Positions 24,810 through 34,414 of a stretch of 64,000 nucleotides of DNA are shown here, piece by piece. The DNA is taken from NCBI GenBank assembly GCA_027482245.1, contig JAIXWG010000070.1:59159-123158 (forward strand), in the 5' to 3' direction. The notes below the pieces were generated by a model. That model ran no database searches and had not been told where the DNA came from. It worked only from the letters and a program-made list of their open reading frames with translations. This stretch comes from Acetobacteraceae bacterium (GTDB lineage: Bacteria; Pseudomonadota; Alphaproteobacteria; Acetobacterales; Acetobacteraceae). Each line of letters starts with the position of its first letter. Position 1 is the stretch's first letter. Position numbers and translations under genes: made by a program.

Positions 24810-26264
24810 ATGGCTTCGCCCAAGAACCTGATCGTCATCATGTCGGACGAGCACAATCCGAAATGCGTCGGCCATGGCGGCCACCCGGTAGCACGCTCAC
24901 CGAATCTGGATGCGCTGGCGGCAAGGGGCACGCGCTTCACCGCCGCCTATACCCCATCACCCATCTGCGTGCCGGCGCGTGGCGCCTTCGCGACGGGCCA
25001 GCCCGTCCATGTCAGCAAATGCTGGGACAATGCCATCGCCTATGATGGTCGCATGAAGTCATGGCACCACGCGCTACGCGATCGTGGGCACCATGTGACG
25101 TCGATCGGCAAGCTGCATTTCCAGGGCCATGCCGGCCAGGATTATGGCCTTTCGGAAATGATCGTGCCGATGCAGATCACGAACGGCACAGGCGATGTCA
25201 CGCTGCTGATCCGCGACCCCGACGACATCCGGGAGCAGGCGGCAAAGAAGCTGCTGGCGCAAGCCGGGCCCGGCGAGAGCGACTACACGCTGTATGATCG
25301 CCGCGTCGCCGCCGCCGCCCAGGTATGGCTGCGCGAAGTCGCGACGCGGCAGCACGACAAGCCCTGGGTGCTGTTCGTTTCCATGGTCGCGCCGCATTTC
25401 CCGCTCACCGCGCCGCCGGAGCATTACTATCAATTCGCCGATCTTGGACTGCCGCGACCGAAGCTGTGGGATGCGCCGGCCGATGAACGTCTTTCGCATC
25501 TGGCGATCCGGAACTATGCCAGGCGCAGCGACCACTACAGGCATTTCAAATCGGAAGCCGACCTGCAGCGCGCCCTGGCCGGCTACTACGGCCTGGTCTC
25601 CTTCATGGACGAGAATGTCGGGAAGATCCTCAAGGCGCTCGATGAGGCCGGTCTCTCCGACGATACGCGCGTGATTTACACCTCGGATCACGGCGACAAC
25701 CTCGGCACGCGCGGCCTTTGGGGCAAGTGCACGATGTATGAGGAGAGCGCCGGCATCCCGATGATCGTGGCCGGACCGGATGTGCCGGGTGGCGTCGCCT
25801 GCCCGACGCCGGTGACGCTGCTGGATGTCTCCGCCACCATTCTCGATGCGGTCGGCGCCGCGGATGCGATCACGGAGCTCGGACTTCCCGGCACGTCCCT
25901 GCTGCGATTGGCAGACGCACCACCCGAAGACCGCGTGGCATTGTCGCAGCTGCACACCAACACGCCCGATGGCTTCTACATGCTGCGGACGCTGCGTCAC
26001 AAATACGTCTACTACGTCAACGCGCCACCGCAGCTGTTTGACCTGGATGCTGATCCGGAGGAGCTGCACGACCTGGCCGGAGATCCCGCCCATGCAGCGC
26101 TGCTGAGCCAGATGGAATTGCGTCTGCGTGCCATGCTGGACCCGGAGGTGGTGGATGCGGAAGCCAAGGCAGCGCAGGCCGTGATGATGGAACGACATGG
26201 CGGCGAGGCAGCGATACGTGCGAGGGAGCGCATGGCCTACACGCCTCCTCCAGCCGCCCCGTGA
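24810..26264 (+). CDS. Type I sulfatase (formylglycine-dependent), paralog 1
   Basis: A 484-residue alkaline-phosphatase-fold sulfatase that hydrolyses sulfate esters. The active-site precursor is C53 in SPICVPARGAFATG (C-x-P-x-R), which must be converted to formylglycine. Metal ligands are visible in IVIMSDEHNP (N-terminal Asp) and in TSDHGDNLG. The ATG at 24810 (MASPKNLIVIMSDEH) is chosen over upstream in-frame ATGs, because the family starts just before the first metal ligand. It lacks a signal peptide, so it should act in the cytoplasm. A formylglycine-generating enzyme lies 1.5 kb downstream and a close paralog is at 29881-31329. Confidence 0.9.
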   Translation: MASPKNLIVIMSDEHNPKCVGHGGHPVARSPNLDALAARGTRFTAAYTPSPICVPARGAFATGQPVHVSKCWDNAIAYDGRMKSWHHALRDRGHHVTSIGKLHFQGHAGQDYGLSEMIVPMQITNGTGDVTLLIRDPDDIREQAAKKLLAQAGPGESDYTLYDRRVAAAAQVWLREVATRQHDKPWVLFVSMVAPHFPLTAPPEHYYQFADLGLPRPKLWDAPADERLSHLAIRNYARRSDHYRHFKSEADLQRALAGYYGLVSFMDENVGKILKALDEAGLSDDTRVIYTSDHGDNLGTRGLWGKCTMYEESAGIPMIVAGPDVPGGVACPTPVTLLDVSATILDAVGAADAITELGLPGTSLLRLADAPPEDRVALSQLHTNTPDGFYMLRTLRHKYVYYVNAPPQLFDLDADPEELHDLAGDPAHAALLSQMELRLRAMLDPEVVDAEAKAAQAVMMERHGGEAAIRARERMAYTPPPAAP

Positions 26265-26387
26265 TGCGCCGTCGATCCTGACCGGCGGCCGCATCGTGCT
26301 CGTTGCCAGCCTGCGATGCCCGGGCCGTTGCGGTCTGCCGGCACAGGACGCGGCCGACGTCACTGCCGAAAGGATATCTGCGATACG

Positions 26388-27131
26388 ATGCGCGTCGGGC
26401 CCGAGGATCCGGTGAGGAGAGAGCCAGGCTTCGAGACGCTCGCCGCGCGTGTTGCCCGCGCCCTGGCGCAGCAGCTGGAGACAGGCATCCGCCGCCCTGG
26501 CGAGAGGCTCTGGGAGGAGGATCTCGCTGCCGAATTCGGCTGCGCACGGGGCACGGTGCGAGAGGCGCTGGCGCAGCTGGCGCAGGAAGGCCTGGTGGTG
26601 CCGTCCCAGCGGCGCGGCGGCGTCAGCGTTGTCGAGTTCAGCGATGCGGACCTCGCTGAGATCTACGACATTCGTGGTGCCTTGTTCGGGCTCGCCATGC
26701 GGCTGTTCGTGGAACGCGCCACGGCGGAGGAGCGGGAGGCCTACATTGCCTACCGCGAATCGCTGTGGTGCGGCCTGTCGCCTGCCGAAGCGAAGCCGGA
26801 AGATTGCACGGCGGTCGGTGGCCCCTCGGTCCTTTACATCCTGGACCGCTGCGGCAGTGCGCGGCTGGCAACCTCCTACCGGCGCGTCGCCTTGCAGGCG
26901 ATCCGTCTCTATGCGCCGCTGCATTTCCGAACGGCGGAGTCGCGCGAGGTGTGGCGCATCCGGTGCGCGATGCTGGCAGCGGCGGTCCGGCTCGGGGATG
27001 CGGCGGCGGCGGAAGCGACCAGCCGGGCGCTGATCCAGGCCAACAAGATCGAGTTGCTCAGATCACTGGCGGAGGGCCACCGCCCTCCGGGCGCCGTTGC
27101 CGACCGACCGCGAACCCGGCGCGCCAGCTGA
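26388..27131 (+). CDS. GntR-family transcriptional regulator (FCD-type)
   Basis: A 247-residue regulator. The winged-helix N-terminus has IRRPGERLWEEDLAAEFG and ARGTVREALAQLAQEGLV, the GntR signature; an all-helical FCD-like effector domain follows. The ATG at 26388 is preferred over one at 26316, because it removes an Arg-rich, implausible N-terminal tail. It is encoded 123 bases after the sulfatase on the same strand and is a likely local regulator. The metal-binding His/Asp residues of canonical FCD domains are incomplete (only RLYAPLHFR resembles one site), so its ligand may differ. Confidence 0.85.
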   Translation: MRVGPEDPVRREPGFETLAARVARALAQQLETGIRRPGERLWEEDLAAEFGCARGTVREALAQLAQEGLVVPSQRRGGVSVVEFSDADLAEIYDIRGALFGLAMRLFVERATAEEREAYIAYRESLWCGLSPAEAKPEDCTAVGGPSVLYILDRCGSARLATSYRRVALQAIRLYAPLHFRTAESREVWRIRCAMLAAAVRLGDAAAAEATSRALIQANKIELLRSLAEGHRPPGAVADRPRTRRAS

Positions 27132-27310
27132 GCGAGATCCCGGTGATCCTCACCCTGGAATCTGGTCTATTTGGAGCGCGAGTCCCTCGTAGCCCGTGGG
27201 CGCCTGATCCGGGGCAGGTCTCGCCGGATGGTCGCCGGCGCGCCACCCTTGGTGCCGCCCGTGACAAGGATGCGGCCGGCCTCCAACCCCGCGGAACCTT
27301 GGCGCGCGAA

Positions 27311-27637
27311 TCAGGTGACTTCCAACGCGGTGATCGCGCCGTCGCGGAGCGTGAAGCGAAAGGTGAAGCGGATCGGGCTGCCGGGGAAATTGCCGCGCGT
27401 CAGGCCCTCCACGATGATGCGACCAGCTTCCTCACGCCAGGTCTCGGACGTGAAGATGGCCTTGGCGCCGATCGTCGCGGCGTCGATCCAGGTCCTGATC
27501 TCGTCCTGTCCGACGTGGTGTCCGCCATCGTCGCGCACCACGGCGTCCGGTGCGAAGGTCGCCAGCATGCCTGCCGCGTCCAGGCGTGCATTGGCCGCCA
27601 CATAGGCCGCAACGGGCGGGGGAAGGGCGTCGGCCAT
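27311..27637 (-). CDS. NTF2-like (SnoaL-type) small protein
   Basis: A 108-residue cone-fold protein. The start MADALPPPVAAYVAANARLD, the middle FAPDAVVRDDGGHHVGQDEI and the C-terminal FTFRFTLRDGAITALEV follow the nuclear-transport-factor-2/SnoaL pattern. Such proteins are isomerases, hydrolases or binding proteins, and nothing here indicates which. It lies alone on the minus strand between the GntR regulator and the formylglycine-generating enzyme. Confidence 0.75.
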   Translation of the reverse strand: MADALPPPVAAYVAANARLDAAGMLATFAPDAVVRDDGGHHVGQDEIRTWIDAATIGAKAIFTSETWREEAGRIIVEGLTRGNFPGSPIRFTFRFTLRDGAITALEVT

Positions 27638-27816
27638 CGCATGTCTCCACGGTGCGCTTGCTCCGCAGCAGCGCTGTTTCTAGGCTGTCGGCATGAAACG
27701 AGCGGACGGGACGGCCAGCAACTCACCTCCAGGTCAACGTCCGGCCCGCACGGCGGAGTCTGCCGCGCACAGCGTGCACGCCGTCAATTGCATGTACTCG
27801 TGGTAGGCTCGTAGCC

Positions 27817-28758
27817 GTGACGGTACCGACAAGTGCTAAGGGTTGCTGCGTGCCCGGCCGCGACGGCGAGGCAACCGGCACAGTCGCCGTTGAGCGTGCG
27901 GTACCAGGAAGAGACACGGGTTGCGCCCTGGCCGTGCCTGGCGGCGTCGCCGTTGTCGGCACCGACGACCCCTTCTTCCGCGGGGATGGGGAGGGCCCCG
28001 CGCACCGTGTGTCGCTTCGGCCGTTCAAGCTGGACGCATACGCTGTCAGCAACCGTCGCTTTGCCGCCTTCGTCGCTGCCACGGGCCATGTGACGGAGGC
28101 CGAGCGCTTCGGCTGGTCCTATGTCTTCCACGCCTTCCTGCCGCCCGGCAGCGATGCGCCCGCGCCGGCCGGCACGCCGTGGTGGCGGAAGGTGGACGGT
28201 GCCTGTTGGGCTGCGCCTGAAGGACCGGGCTCGGGTGTCGCGGAGCGCCTGGACCATCCCGCCATCCACATCGCCTATCCCGATGCGCTGGCCTTCGCCG
28301 CCTGGGCAGGCGGCCGGCTGCCGAGTGAGGCGGAATGGGAACATGCCGCCCAGGGCGGCTTGCGCGGAGCCCTTTTTCCCTGGGGGCAGGACGAGCCCAG
28401 CGACACCAATGCCCGGCACTGCAATATCTGGCAGGGCGAATTCCCTCATCGCAATCTTGCTGCCGATGGCTTCATCGGTACCGCGCCGGTGGATGCCTTC
28501 GCGCCCAATGGCTACGGCTTCCACAACATGTGCGGCAATGTCTGGGAATGGACGTCGGAGCCGTTCCGCATCCGCTCACTCAGCAGCCAGGCGCGACAAC
28601 GCAACGCCCTCGCCATCCAGGGGCGGGAGCGTGTGATGAAGGGCGGTTCCTACCTCTGCCACCGTTCCTACTGCTATCGCTACCGCATCGCCGCCCGGGT
28701 CGGACACACGCCTGATACCTCGGCCGGGCACACCGGGTTCCGCATCGCCTACGACTAG
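27817..28758 (+). CDS. Formylglycine-generating enzyme (sulfatase activator)
   Basis: A 313-residue FGE-sulfatase family oxidase that converts the sulfatase C-x-P-x-R cysteine to formylglycine with copper and O2. The copper-binding pair is C281 and C286 in GGSYLCHRSYCYRYR, with the spacing of the human enzyme. Other marks are AVSNRRFAAFVAATG, GGRLPSEAEWEHAA, FPWG and MCGNVWEWTSEPF. The GTG at 27817 is the annotated start, with a downstream alternative near 27850. It sits among three cytoplasm-type sulfatase genes with the cysteine-type motif, so it is probably their dedicated activator. Confidence 0.92.
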   Translation: MTVPTSAKGCCVPGRDGEATGTVAVERAVPGRDTGCALAVPGGVAVVGTDDPFFRGDGEGPAHRVSLRPFKLDAYAVSNRRFAAFVAATGHVTEAERFGWSYVFHAFLPPGSDAPAPAGTPWWRKVDGACWAAPEGPGSGVAERLDHPAIHIAYPDALAFAAWAGGRLPSEAEWEHAAQGGLRGALFPWGQDEPSDTNARHCNIWQGEFPHRNLAADGFIGTAPVDAFAPNGYGFHNMCGNVWEWTSEPFRIRSLSSQARQRNALAIQGRERVMKGGSYLCHRSYCYRYRIAARVGHTPDTSAGHTGFRIAYD

Positions 28759-28896
28759 GCTAGCGGCGCGGCGGGTGCGGTCGGTGGCGTGACGGCCACG
28801 GGTTCCTGGCATGACGTGATGATGGATCGGCGTGGTTGCCGGCAATGGCTCGCAAGCCGGTCGGAGTTGGGTCATGTTCCACGCGGGAGAAACGTC

Positions 28897-29874
28897 ATGC
28901 CGATCCATCTGCGTCGCCGTCACCTGGCATCACTGCTCACCGTCGCGGCCTTCAGCCAGGGCCGTGATGCCTCGGCGCAGGAGGCCTGGCCCAGCCGACC
29001 CTTGCGGCTGGTCACACCCTACATCCCGGGCAGCGCACCCGACGTCATCGCCCGTCATCTGACGGAGCCGCTGGGCGCGGCGATCGGCCAGCCGGTCGTG
29101 GTCGAGAACCGGCCCGGCGCGGGCGGCAACATCGGCAATGTCTATGCCGCGCGCGCCGCGGCGGATGGCTACACGCTGCTGATGGGCACGAACGCCATGG
29201 TGGTCCTGCCGGCCCTGCAGCGCCGGCCCGTTGGCTACGATCCGATCCGGGACTTCATGCCCGTCGCCATCACCATGGCGATGCCGCATCTGCTCGTGGT
29301 GCCGAACAACGGGCCGGCGGATGTCGCGGCCCTGATCGCCAGCCTGAAGGCGCGGCCCGAGCAGTCCTATGCCTCCGGCGGCAATGGCAGCGGCGCGCAT
29401 CTGGTGGCAGAGATGTTCAAGGTTCGCTCCGGCGCGCCGGCGCAGCACGTGCCCTTCCGTGGCGCGCCCGATATCGTCAACGCCGTCATGGCTGGGCAGG
29501 TGGCCTTCGGCTTTCCCACCTTGTCCACGGCGACCGAGTTGGTGCGCGGCGGGAAGCTGCGGGCGCTCGCCGTCAGCAGCGCAGGGCCGAACCACGCACT
29601 TCCCGAGGTCCCGGCGGTGTCCCTCACCGTGCCGGGGCTTGAGATGATGTCGTGGTTCGGCGTGTTTGCCCCGGCGGCGACCCCCGCAGCGATCGTCGCG
29701 CGGATGGGTGATGCGCTGCGTGCGGCGATGCGCGAGCCCGCCTTCCGCCAGCGTGTCACGGCCGACGGCACTGTCGCGCTCGACATGCCCGCCGCCGAAC
29801 TGCGCCCGTTCATCGAGAGGGAGGCGCAGCTTTGGGGCGAGGCCGTGCGCGTCAGCGGCGCCCAGGTGGACTGA
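28897..29874 (+). CDS. Bug/TctC-family periplasmic solute receptor
   Basis: A 325-residue orphan receptor. The ATG at 28897 gives MPIHLRRRHLASLLTVAAF, a proper signal peptide ending near ASAQ, and has a GGGAGA-like ribosome site about 6 bases upstream; an upstream ATG would add a non-signal tail. VVENRPGAGGNIGN, ADGYTLLMGTN and FRGAPDIVNAVMAG mark the family. It begins 138 bases after the FGE gene and converges on a sulfatase gene 6 bases beyond its stop. Receptor, activator and sulfatases together suggest uptake of a sulfate ester. Confidence 0.92.
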   Translation: MPIHLRRRHLASLLTVAAFSQGRDASAQEAWPSRPLRLVTPYIPGSAPDVIARHLTEPLGAAIGQPVVVENRPGAGGNIGNVYAARAAADGYTLLMGTNAMVVLPALQRRPVGYDPIRDFMPVAITMAMPHLLVVPNNGPADVAALIASLKARPEQSYASGGNGSGAHLVAEMFKVRSGAPAQHVPFRGAPDIVNAVMAGQVAFGFPTLSTATELVRGGKLRALAVSSAGPNHALPEVPAVSLTVPGLEMMSWFGVFAPAATPAAIVARMGDALRAAMREPAFRQRVTADGTVALDMPAAELRPFIEREAQLWGEAVRVSGAQVD

Positions 29875-29880
29875 GGCCGT

Positions 29881-31329
29881 TCAGCTCCAGCTGGGCTTCA
29901 CGCCCGGCGGCGGGGAATACGGCAGGTCGCCGCGCGCCAGCACGGCGTCCCGCCCCCCATTCGCCTCGAGGATGCCGGCTTGGCGTGCCTTGACGATCTG
30001 GTCCTGCCGCGCCGGGTCCAGGATGCCCAGCAACTGCTGCTCCAGCCTGGCGCGGATGCCGGCATAGCCAGCGTCGTCGGCGACGTCCCGCAATTCCTCC
30101 GGATCGGCATCCAAATCGAACAGCTGCGCCGGATAGGTAGCGTAGCGCACATACTTGTAGCGGCCGTCGCGCAGCATGAAGGCGGCCTGGGTGGAGCCGG
30201 CGGCGTGGTATTCGGAGAAGCATTGGCGCCCCGCATCCTCGCCGTTGGCGATCCCGATCATCGAGCCGCTGCCGGCGGGCGGCGGTTCGGCCACGCCCAG
30301 CGCATCCAAGGCGGTGGCATAGACATCGGTGAGCGAGACCGGCGTCGCCACCACCTGGCCCACCGGCACGCCGGCGCCGGCCAGGATCATCGGGACGCCG
30401 ACGCTCTCCTCATACATGGTGGACTTGCCCCAAAGGCCGCGCGCGCCGACGTGGTCGCCGTGGTCGGAGGTGTAAAGCACCCGCGTATTGCCGGTCAGTC
30501 CGCAATCCTCGACGCAGGCCATGATCTTGCCGACCTGCTCGTCCATGAAGCTGACCAGGCCGTAATAGCCCGCCATCATGCGTTGCAGCGTCTCCCGATC
30601 CTTGACCGCGGCGTCATAGGGCACGATGCGCGCATAGTCGGCGATGAAGGGATGCTGCGGCCGATCCTCCTTTGCGTAGAGCTTGGGCAGCGGCGCATCG
30701 AGGTAGCGGTAGTAGTGCTCGGGCGGCGCCGTCAGCGGGAAGTGGGGGCAGACGAGCGAGACGAAGAGGCACCAGGGCCTATCCTGCTTCGGCGCCTGCT
30801 CCCGCAGCCAGACCTGGGCCAGCGCGGTGATGTCGCGGTCGTAGCGGGTGTAGTCGCTCTCCCCCGGCCCGGCCATCTTGCTCATCTTGGCGGCGCCGCC
30901 GCGGGGCGGCGAGGTTTCGTCGCGGATCAGGGACAGCAGGTCGCCCTTGCCGTCCACGATATGCATGGGGATGACTTCCCGGGAGAAGCCGTGGTCGTCG
31001 CCGGGCTGGCCGCGGAAATGCAGCTTGCCGATCGAGACCACCTCGTGCCCTGCGTCGCGCAGCGCATGGTGCCAGCTGCGGACGCCGCCGTCGTAGGGGT
31101 CGCCATTGTCGTAGTAGCAGCCCATGCGGTGCAGGTCCTGGCCGGTGGCCAGGGCGGCGCGCGCCGGCACGCAGATCGGCGACGGCGTGATGGCCTGAGA
31201 GAAGCGGGTGCCGCGGGCCGCGAGGGCATCGAGGTTCGGCGTGCTGATGAAGGGGTGCCCGGCACAGCCCATCACCTTCGGGTTGTGCTCGTCGGAGATG
31301 ATGATGATGAGGTTCTGCGGCGTAGCCAT
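29881..31329 (-). CDS. Type I sulfatase, paralog 2
   Basis: A 482-residue cytoplasmic-type sulfatase closely similar to the one at 24810-26264. C53 in SPICVPARAALATG is at the identical position; ISDEHNPKVMG and YTSDHGDHVGARGLWG carry metal-site residues. The two proteins share PGESDYT and HFPLTAPPEHYY stretches and the same domain length, so they arose by duplication. The end converges on the Bug receptor gene. The substrate is unknown. The difference in the region after residue 60 (Trp-free versus HRMGCYY) may reflect substrate specificity. Confidence 0.9.
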   Translation of the reverse strand: MATPQNLIIIISDEHNPKVMGCAGHPFISTPNLDALAARGTRFSQAITPSPICVPARAALATGQDLHRMGCYYDNGDPYDGGVRSWHHALRDAGHEVVSIGKLHFRGQPGDDHGFSREVIPMHIVDGKGDLLSLIRDETSPPRGGAAKMSKMAGPGESDYTRYDRDITALAQVWLREQAPKQDRPWCLFVSLVCPHFPLTAPPEHYYRYLDAPLPKLYAKEDRPQHPFIADYARIVPYDAAVKDRETLQRMMAGYYGLVSFMDEQVGKIMACVEDCGLTGNTRVLYTSDHGDHVGARGLWGKSTMYEESVGVPMILAGAGVPVGQVVATPVSLTDVYATALDALGVAEPPPAGSGSMIGIANGEDAGRQCFSEYHAAGSTQAAFMLRDGRYKYVRYATYPAQLFDLDADPEELRDVADDAGYAGIRARLEQQLLGILDPARQDQIVKARQAGILEANGGRDAVLARGDLPYSPPPGVKPSWS

Positions 31330-31898
31330 GACGTTCCTGACCGGGCTGGATCGGGGCAGAGTGCAGCCCCTCCGGCGATGTCGGAAGAGGGCGATTGCAG
31401 CATGGCGTCATGCCGGCACGGCATGCGCAGCCGTCGCCACCTGCCGGAGCGCGCTGCTTCAGGCGGCGCGCTGACCGCATCCAGCCTTGGCATTGGGGCG
31501 CTCCGGCAGGACATGGGCCAACAGGACCGCGGGGCGTGATGGCCGCCTCATGATGCCGGCGGGCACCATTCAGGCCGCCGCGGAGATGGCGAAGGGGCCG
31601 ACCCTCGGTTTGGCCTCCCCTGCCTGCAGCACGGCGAGCGCGAAGTCGATCCCGCTGCCCTTGAGCGCCCGCCGCTGCCGGGTGGAGCGGGCCAATGCCA
31701 GCAGAGGGGCCTGCGCCGCAGGCGTCGGCGCCGCGATGCGCGACGGCAGCACGCACCCGCCACGCGCTGCCAGGGCCGGATCGCCGAGGCGCGTGGCGGG
31801 CGCGTGCGGGCGCGCGGTTCTGGGTTTCAGTAAACCGCCCGATCCCGGCCTGGCCTGACGACGGGGGCAGGCCGCGCGCTGAAGGCCGGAGCCGCCGA
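31330..31898. other. Gene-free stretch between sulfatase and LysR genes
   Basis: This 569-base gap precedes the sulfatase (minus strand) and follows the LysR gene (also minus strand). It should hold the promoter of the sulfatase gene. Short open frames on both strands show no recognisable protein and look like GC-rich noise. Confidence 0.4.
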
Positions 31899-32831
31899 TC
31901 AGGCCTGGACGAGCGACCTCGCATTCAGCCAGGCGCCATCGCTCACCATCTCGCCGACGCAGTCCCGCATCAAGCTGGCGAGCCGCGCCACCGCGTCCGA
32001 TCCCGCGCGACCTTTCGCGCGCGCCATGTAGCGCTGGATCTTCAGCCCGGCGATCGGCACGGCGGCAAGCCGCCCGGCCGTAACCTCCGCCCTGGCGACC
32101 GCCGCGACATCCACCATCGGCCCCACGCCCGCCAGGGCAAGCTGGCGGCCGACGGCCGCGGTATCGACCTGCGCCAGCACGGTGAAGGCCTGGCCGGCCT
32201 GCGCCTGCGCTGCGACCAGGACCCGCTGCATGGGGCCGTCCGGCGGGCCAGTGAGCACGAGCGGGATGTCCGCCAGCGCGGCCGGCTCCACCGCAGCCCT
32301 CGCCAGCCGCGGGTCGTCGTGCAGGCCGATCAGGCAGACCGGCTCCTCCAGCAGCGGCGTCAGCAGGAAGCGGGAGGGGTCGGTCGGCCCGTTGAGGATG
32401 GCGATGTCCACGCGCCCCTCATGGATCCAGGCCTCCAGCATCGGGCTGGCCGCCGTCATGATGCGTAGCCGCACGCGGGGAAAGCGCCGCAGGCTCAGCG
32501 CGGCGAAGCGGCCGCCGAACAGCTCGGCGATGCTGGGTGAGAAGCCGAGCGTGACCGTCCCCTGCGGATCGCCGCTCTGAGGGCGCGCCTCCGTCGCCAG
32601 TGCCTCAGCCTCCGCCAGCAGCGCCTCCGCCCGGGCGAGCAGCACCTCGCCCTCCGCAGTCAGCGAGACGCCCCGCGCATGCCGGTCCAGCAGCCGGACC
32701 CCGAGTTCACCCTCGAGCTTCGCGATCTGCCGGCTGAGCGCGGGCTGCGCCACCCGCAGGTCGAGCGCGGCCCGCCCGAAGTGCCGGTGGCGGCTGACCG
32801 CCGCGAAGTAGCGGAGCTGACGGAGTTCCAT
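31899..32831 (-). CDS. LysR-family transcriptional regulator
   Basis: A 310-residue regulator with a winged-helix start (MELRQLRYFAAVSRHRHFG, then AQPALSRQIAKLEGELG and TAEGEVLL) and a periplasmic-binding-like effector domain (VTLGFSPSIAELFGG onward). It is divergent from the Bug receptor gene at 32972, with 140 bases between the starts, the classical LysR arrangement. It therefore probably controls the receptor, the AtzF-C-like protein and the third sulfatase, which form one transcription unit. The inducer is unknown but could be the solute of that receptor. Confidence 0.92.
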   Translation of the reverse strand: MELRQLRYFAAVSRHRHFGRAALDLRVAQPALSRQIAKLEGELGVRLLDRHARGVSLTAEGEVLLARAEALLAEAEALATEARPQSGDPQGTVTLGFSPSIAELFGGRFAALSLRRFPRVRLRIMTAASPMLEAWIHEGRVDIAILNGPTDPSRFLLTPLLEEPVCLIGLHDDPRLARAAVEPAALADIPLVLTGPPDGPMQRVLVAAQAQAGQAFTVLAQVDTAAVGRQLALAGVGPMVDVAAVARAEVTAGRLAAVPIAGLKIQRYMARAKGRAGSDAVARLASLMRDCVGEMVSDGAWLNARSLVQA

Positions 32832-32971
32832 GCCGCAGGGCTCCTTGATACCGATCCGGCATCGGGGATGTAGCCCGATGGTCTTGGACCCGCTCCGCCT
32901 GCTTGCCCGATGCTGGACGCAAAATGAAGCCGCCCGCGATCCTGCCGGGCCGGTCCAGGAGGAAACTGCCG

Positions 32972-34012
32972 ATGAGCGACCCTACGTGGCGAGCCCGTGA
33001 CCTTCGCGATCCGGCATCGGCGCCACCGCGCAGCCCGATGCGGCGGCGCTCGGTCCTGGCGCTGCCGGCGCTGATCGGCGCCCTGGCCCGCCCCGCCGCG
33101 GCGCAGGAGGCCTGGCCCAGCCGCCCCATCAGCATCGTCGTCCCGGGCCCGCCCGGCGGCACCGGCGACATCATCGCCCGCGGCATGATCCCGACCCTGA
33201 CTCAGGCGCTCGGCCGGCCGCTGATCGTGGAGAACCGGCCCGGCGCGAATGGGGAGGTCGGCACCCGCTACGTCGCCCGCACGCCGCCGGATGGCTACAC
33301 GCTGCTGCTCGGCTCGATCGGCCATTTCGCCATCAACTTCGCGCTCCGCCCGACGCTCAGCTACGACCCGCTGCGGGATTTCGATCCCGTGACCCTGGCG
33401 GCGACCACGCCGAACGTCCTGGTCGTCAATCCGCGCACCGTGCCGGCGACGGACCTGCCCGGCCTGGTCGCCTTCCTGCGCAGCCGCGGCGACCGCGCCT
33501 CCTACGCCACCTCCGGCATCGGCTCCTCCGACCACCTGACGGCGGAGCTGTTCAAGTCGCTGACCGACACGCGCATGCAGCACATCCCCTATCCCGGCGG
33601 CCCGCCGGCGCTGACCGACCTGATCGGCGGCAATGTGGAGATGGCGTTCTTCAACCTCGGCAACGTCACGCCGCATGTGCGGGAGGGAAGGCTGCGCGCC
33701 ATCCTCATCACCTCGCCGGAGCGATCCTCGCTGCTGCCCGACGTGCCGACAGGCGTGGAGCTTGGCCTGCGCGACCTGGTCGTCACCTCCTGGCAGGCCT
33801 TTGCGGTGCCGGCCGGCACGCCGGCGCCGATCATCGCGCGGCTCAACCGCGAACTGGCGGCGGCGCTGCGGGAGCCCGCGGTGGTCTCCCGCATGGGCGA
33901 CCTCGGCTTCAACGTCACCGCCAGCAGCCCGGAGGAATTCCGCACCTTCCAGGTCGCCGAGATCGGGCGCTGGCGCGCGCTGATCAACCGCCAGGGCATC
34001 CGCGCGGAATGA
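32972..34012 (+). CDS. Bug/TctC-family periplasmic solute receptor
   Basis: A 346-residue orphan receptor. The ATG at 32972 is chosen because AGGAGG lies at 32957-32962. An in-frame ATG at 33038 (MRRRSVLALPALIGALA) gives a shorter, more usual signal peptide, so the real N-terminus could be there. The mature part begins near QEAWPSRPISIVVPGPPGG; VENRPGANGEVGTR, PDGYTLLLG and YPGGPPALTDL identify the family. Its stop overlaps the next gene's ATG (ATGA), so the receptor is translationally coupled to the AtzF-C-like protein. Confidence 0.9.
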   Translation: MSDPTWRARDLRDPASAPPRSPMRRRSVLALPALIGALARPAAAQEAWPSRPISIVVPGPPGGTGDIIARGMIPTLTQALGRPLIVENRPGANGEVGTRYVARTPPDGYTLLLGSIGHFAINFALRPTLSYDPLRDFDPVTLAATTPNVLVVNPRTVPATDLPGLVAFLRSRGDRASYATSGIGSSDHLTAELFKSLTDTRMQHIPYPGGPPALTDLIGGNVEMAFFNLGNVTPHVREGRLRAILITSPERSSLLPDVPTGVELGLRDLVVTSWQAFAVPAGTPAPIIARLNRELAAALREPAVVSRMGDLGFNVTASSPEEFRTFQVAEIGRWRALINRQGIRAE

Positions 34013-34410
34013 GCGGGCAGGCGCTGCTGCTGGCCGTGGGCAATCACTTGGCTGGCCTGCCGAAGCACGATGAGCTGCTGGCCAATGGCGCGCGCCCGGC
34101 CGGCTCGGTGCGGACGGCGGCGGCCTATCGCCTGCTGGCGCGCGGCGCGGCGGCGCCCTTCAACCCGGGGCTGGTCGAGGCCGCGCCCGGCGTCGGCCTG
34201 ACGATCGAGGGGGAGCTCTACACGCTGCCCAGTGACGCCATCCCGGCGCTGGCCGCGCTGGTCCGCCCGCCCATCAGCCTCGGCCAGGTGCGGCTGGAGG
34301 ATGGGCGGCGCGTGCATGGCTATCTCTGCGACCCCGCCGCCGCGGCGGCGGCGCGGGACATCAGCCATCTCGGCGGCTGGCGCGCCTTTCTTTCGGAAGG
34401 GACGAAGTAG
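34009..34410 (+). CDS. Free-standing allophanate hydrolase C-terminal-type (AtzF-C/GGCT-like) domain
   Basis: A 133-residue protein matching the C-terminal domain of allophanate hydrolase (AtzF), which adopts a gamma-glutamylcyclotransferase-like fold. Marks are LLLAVGNHLAGLPKHDEL at the start, GSVRTAAAYRL, a GLTIEGELYTLP strand, and the ending DISHLGGWRAFL. In AtzF this domain follows the amidase domain; here there is no amidase fused or adjacent. It is coupled (ATGA) to the Bug receptor and starts the link to the third sulfatase, 5 bases later. A role in ligand handling is possible but unproven. Confidence 0.78.
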   Translation: MSGQALLLAVGNHLAGLPKHDELLANGARPAGSVRTAAAYRLLARGAAAPFNPGLVEAAPGVGLTIEGELYTLPSDAIPALAALVRPPISLGQVRLEDGRRVHGYLCDPAAAAAARDISHLGGWRAFLSEGTK

Positions 34411-34414
34411 GCCC

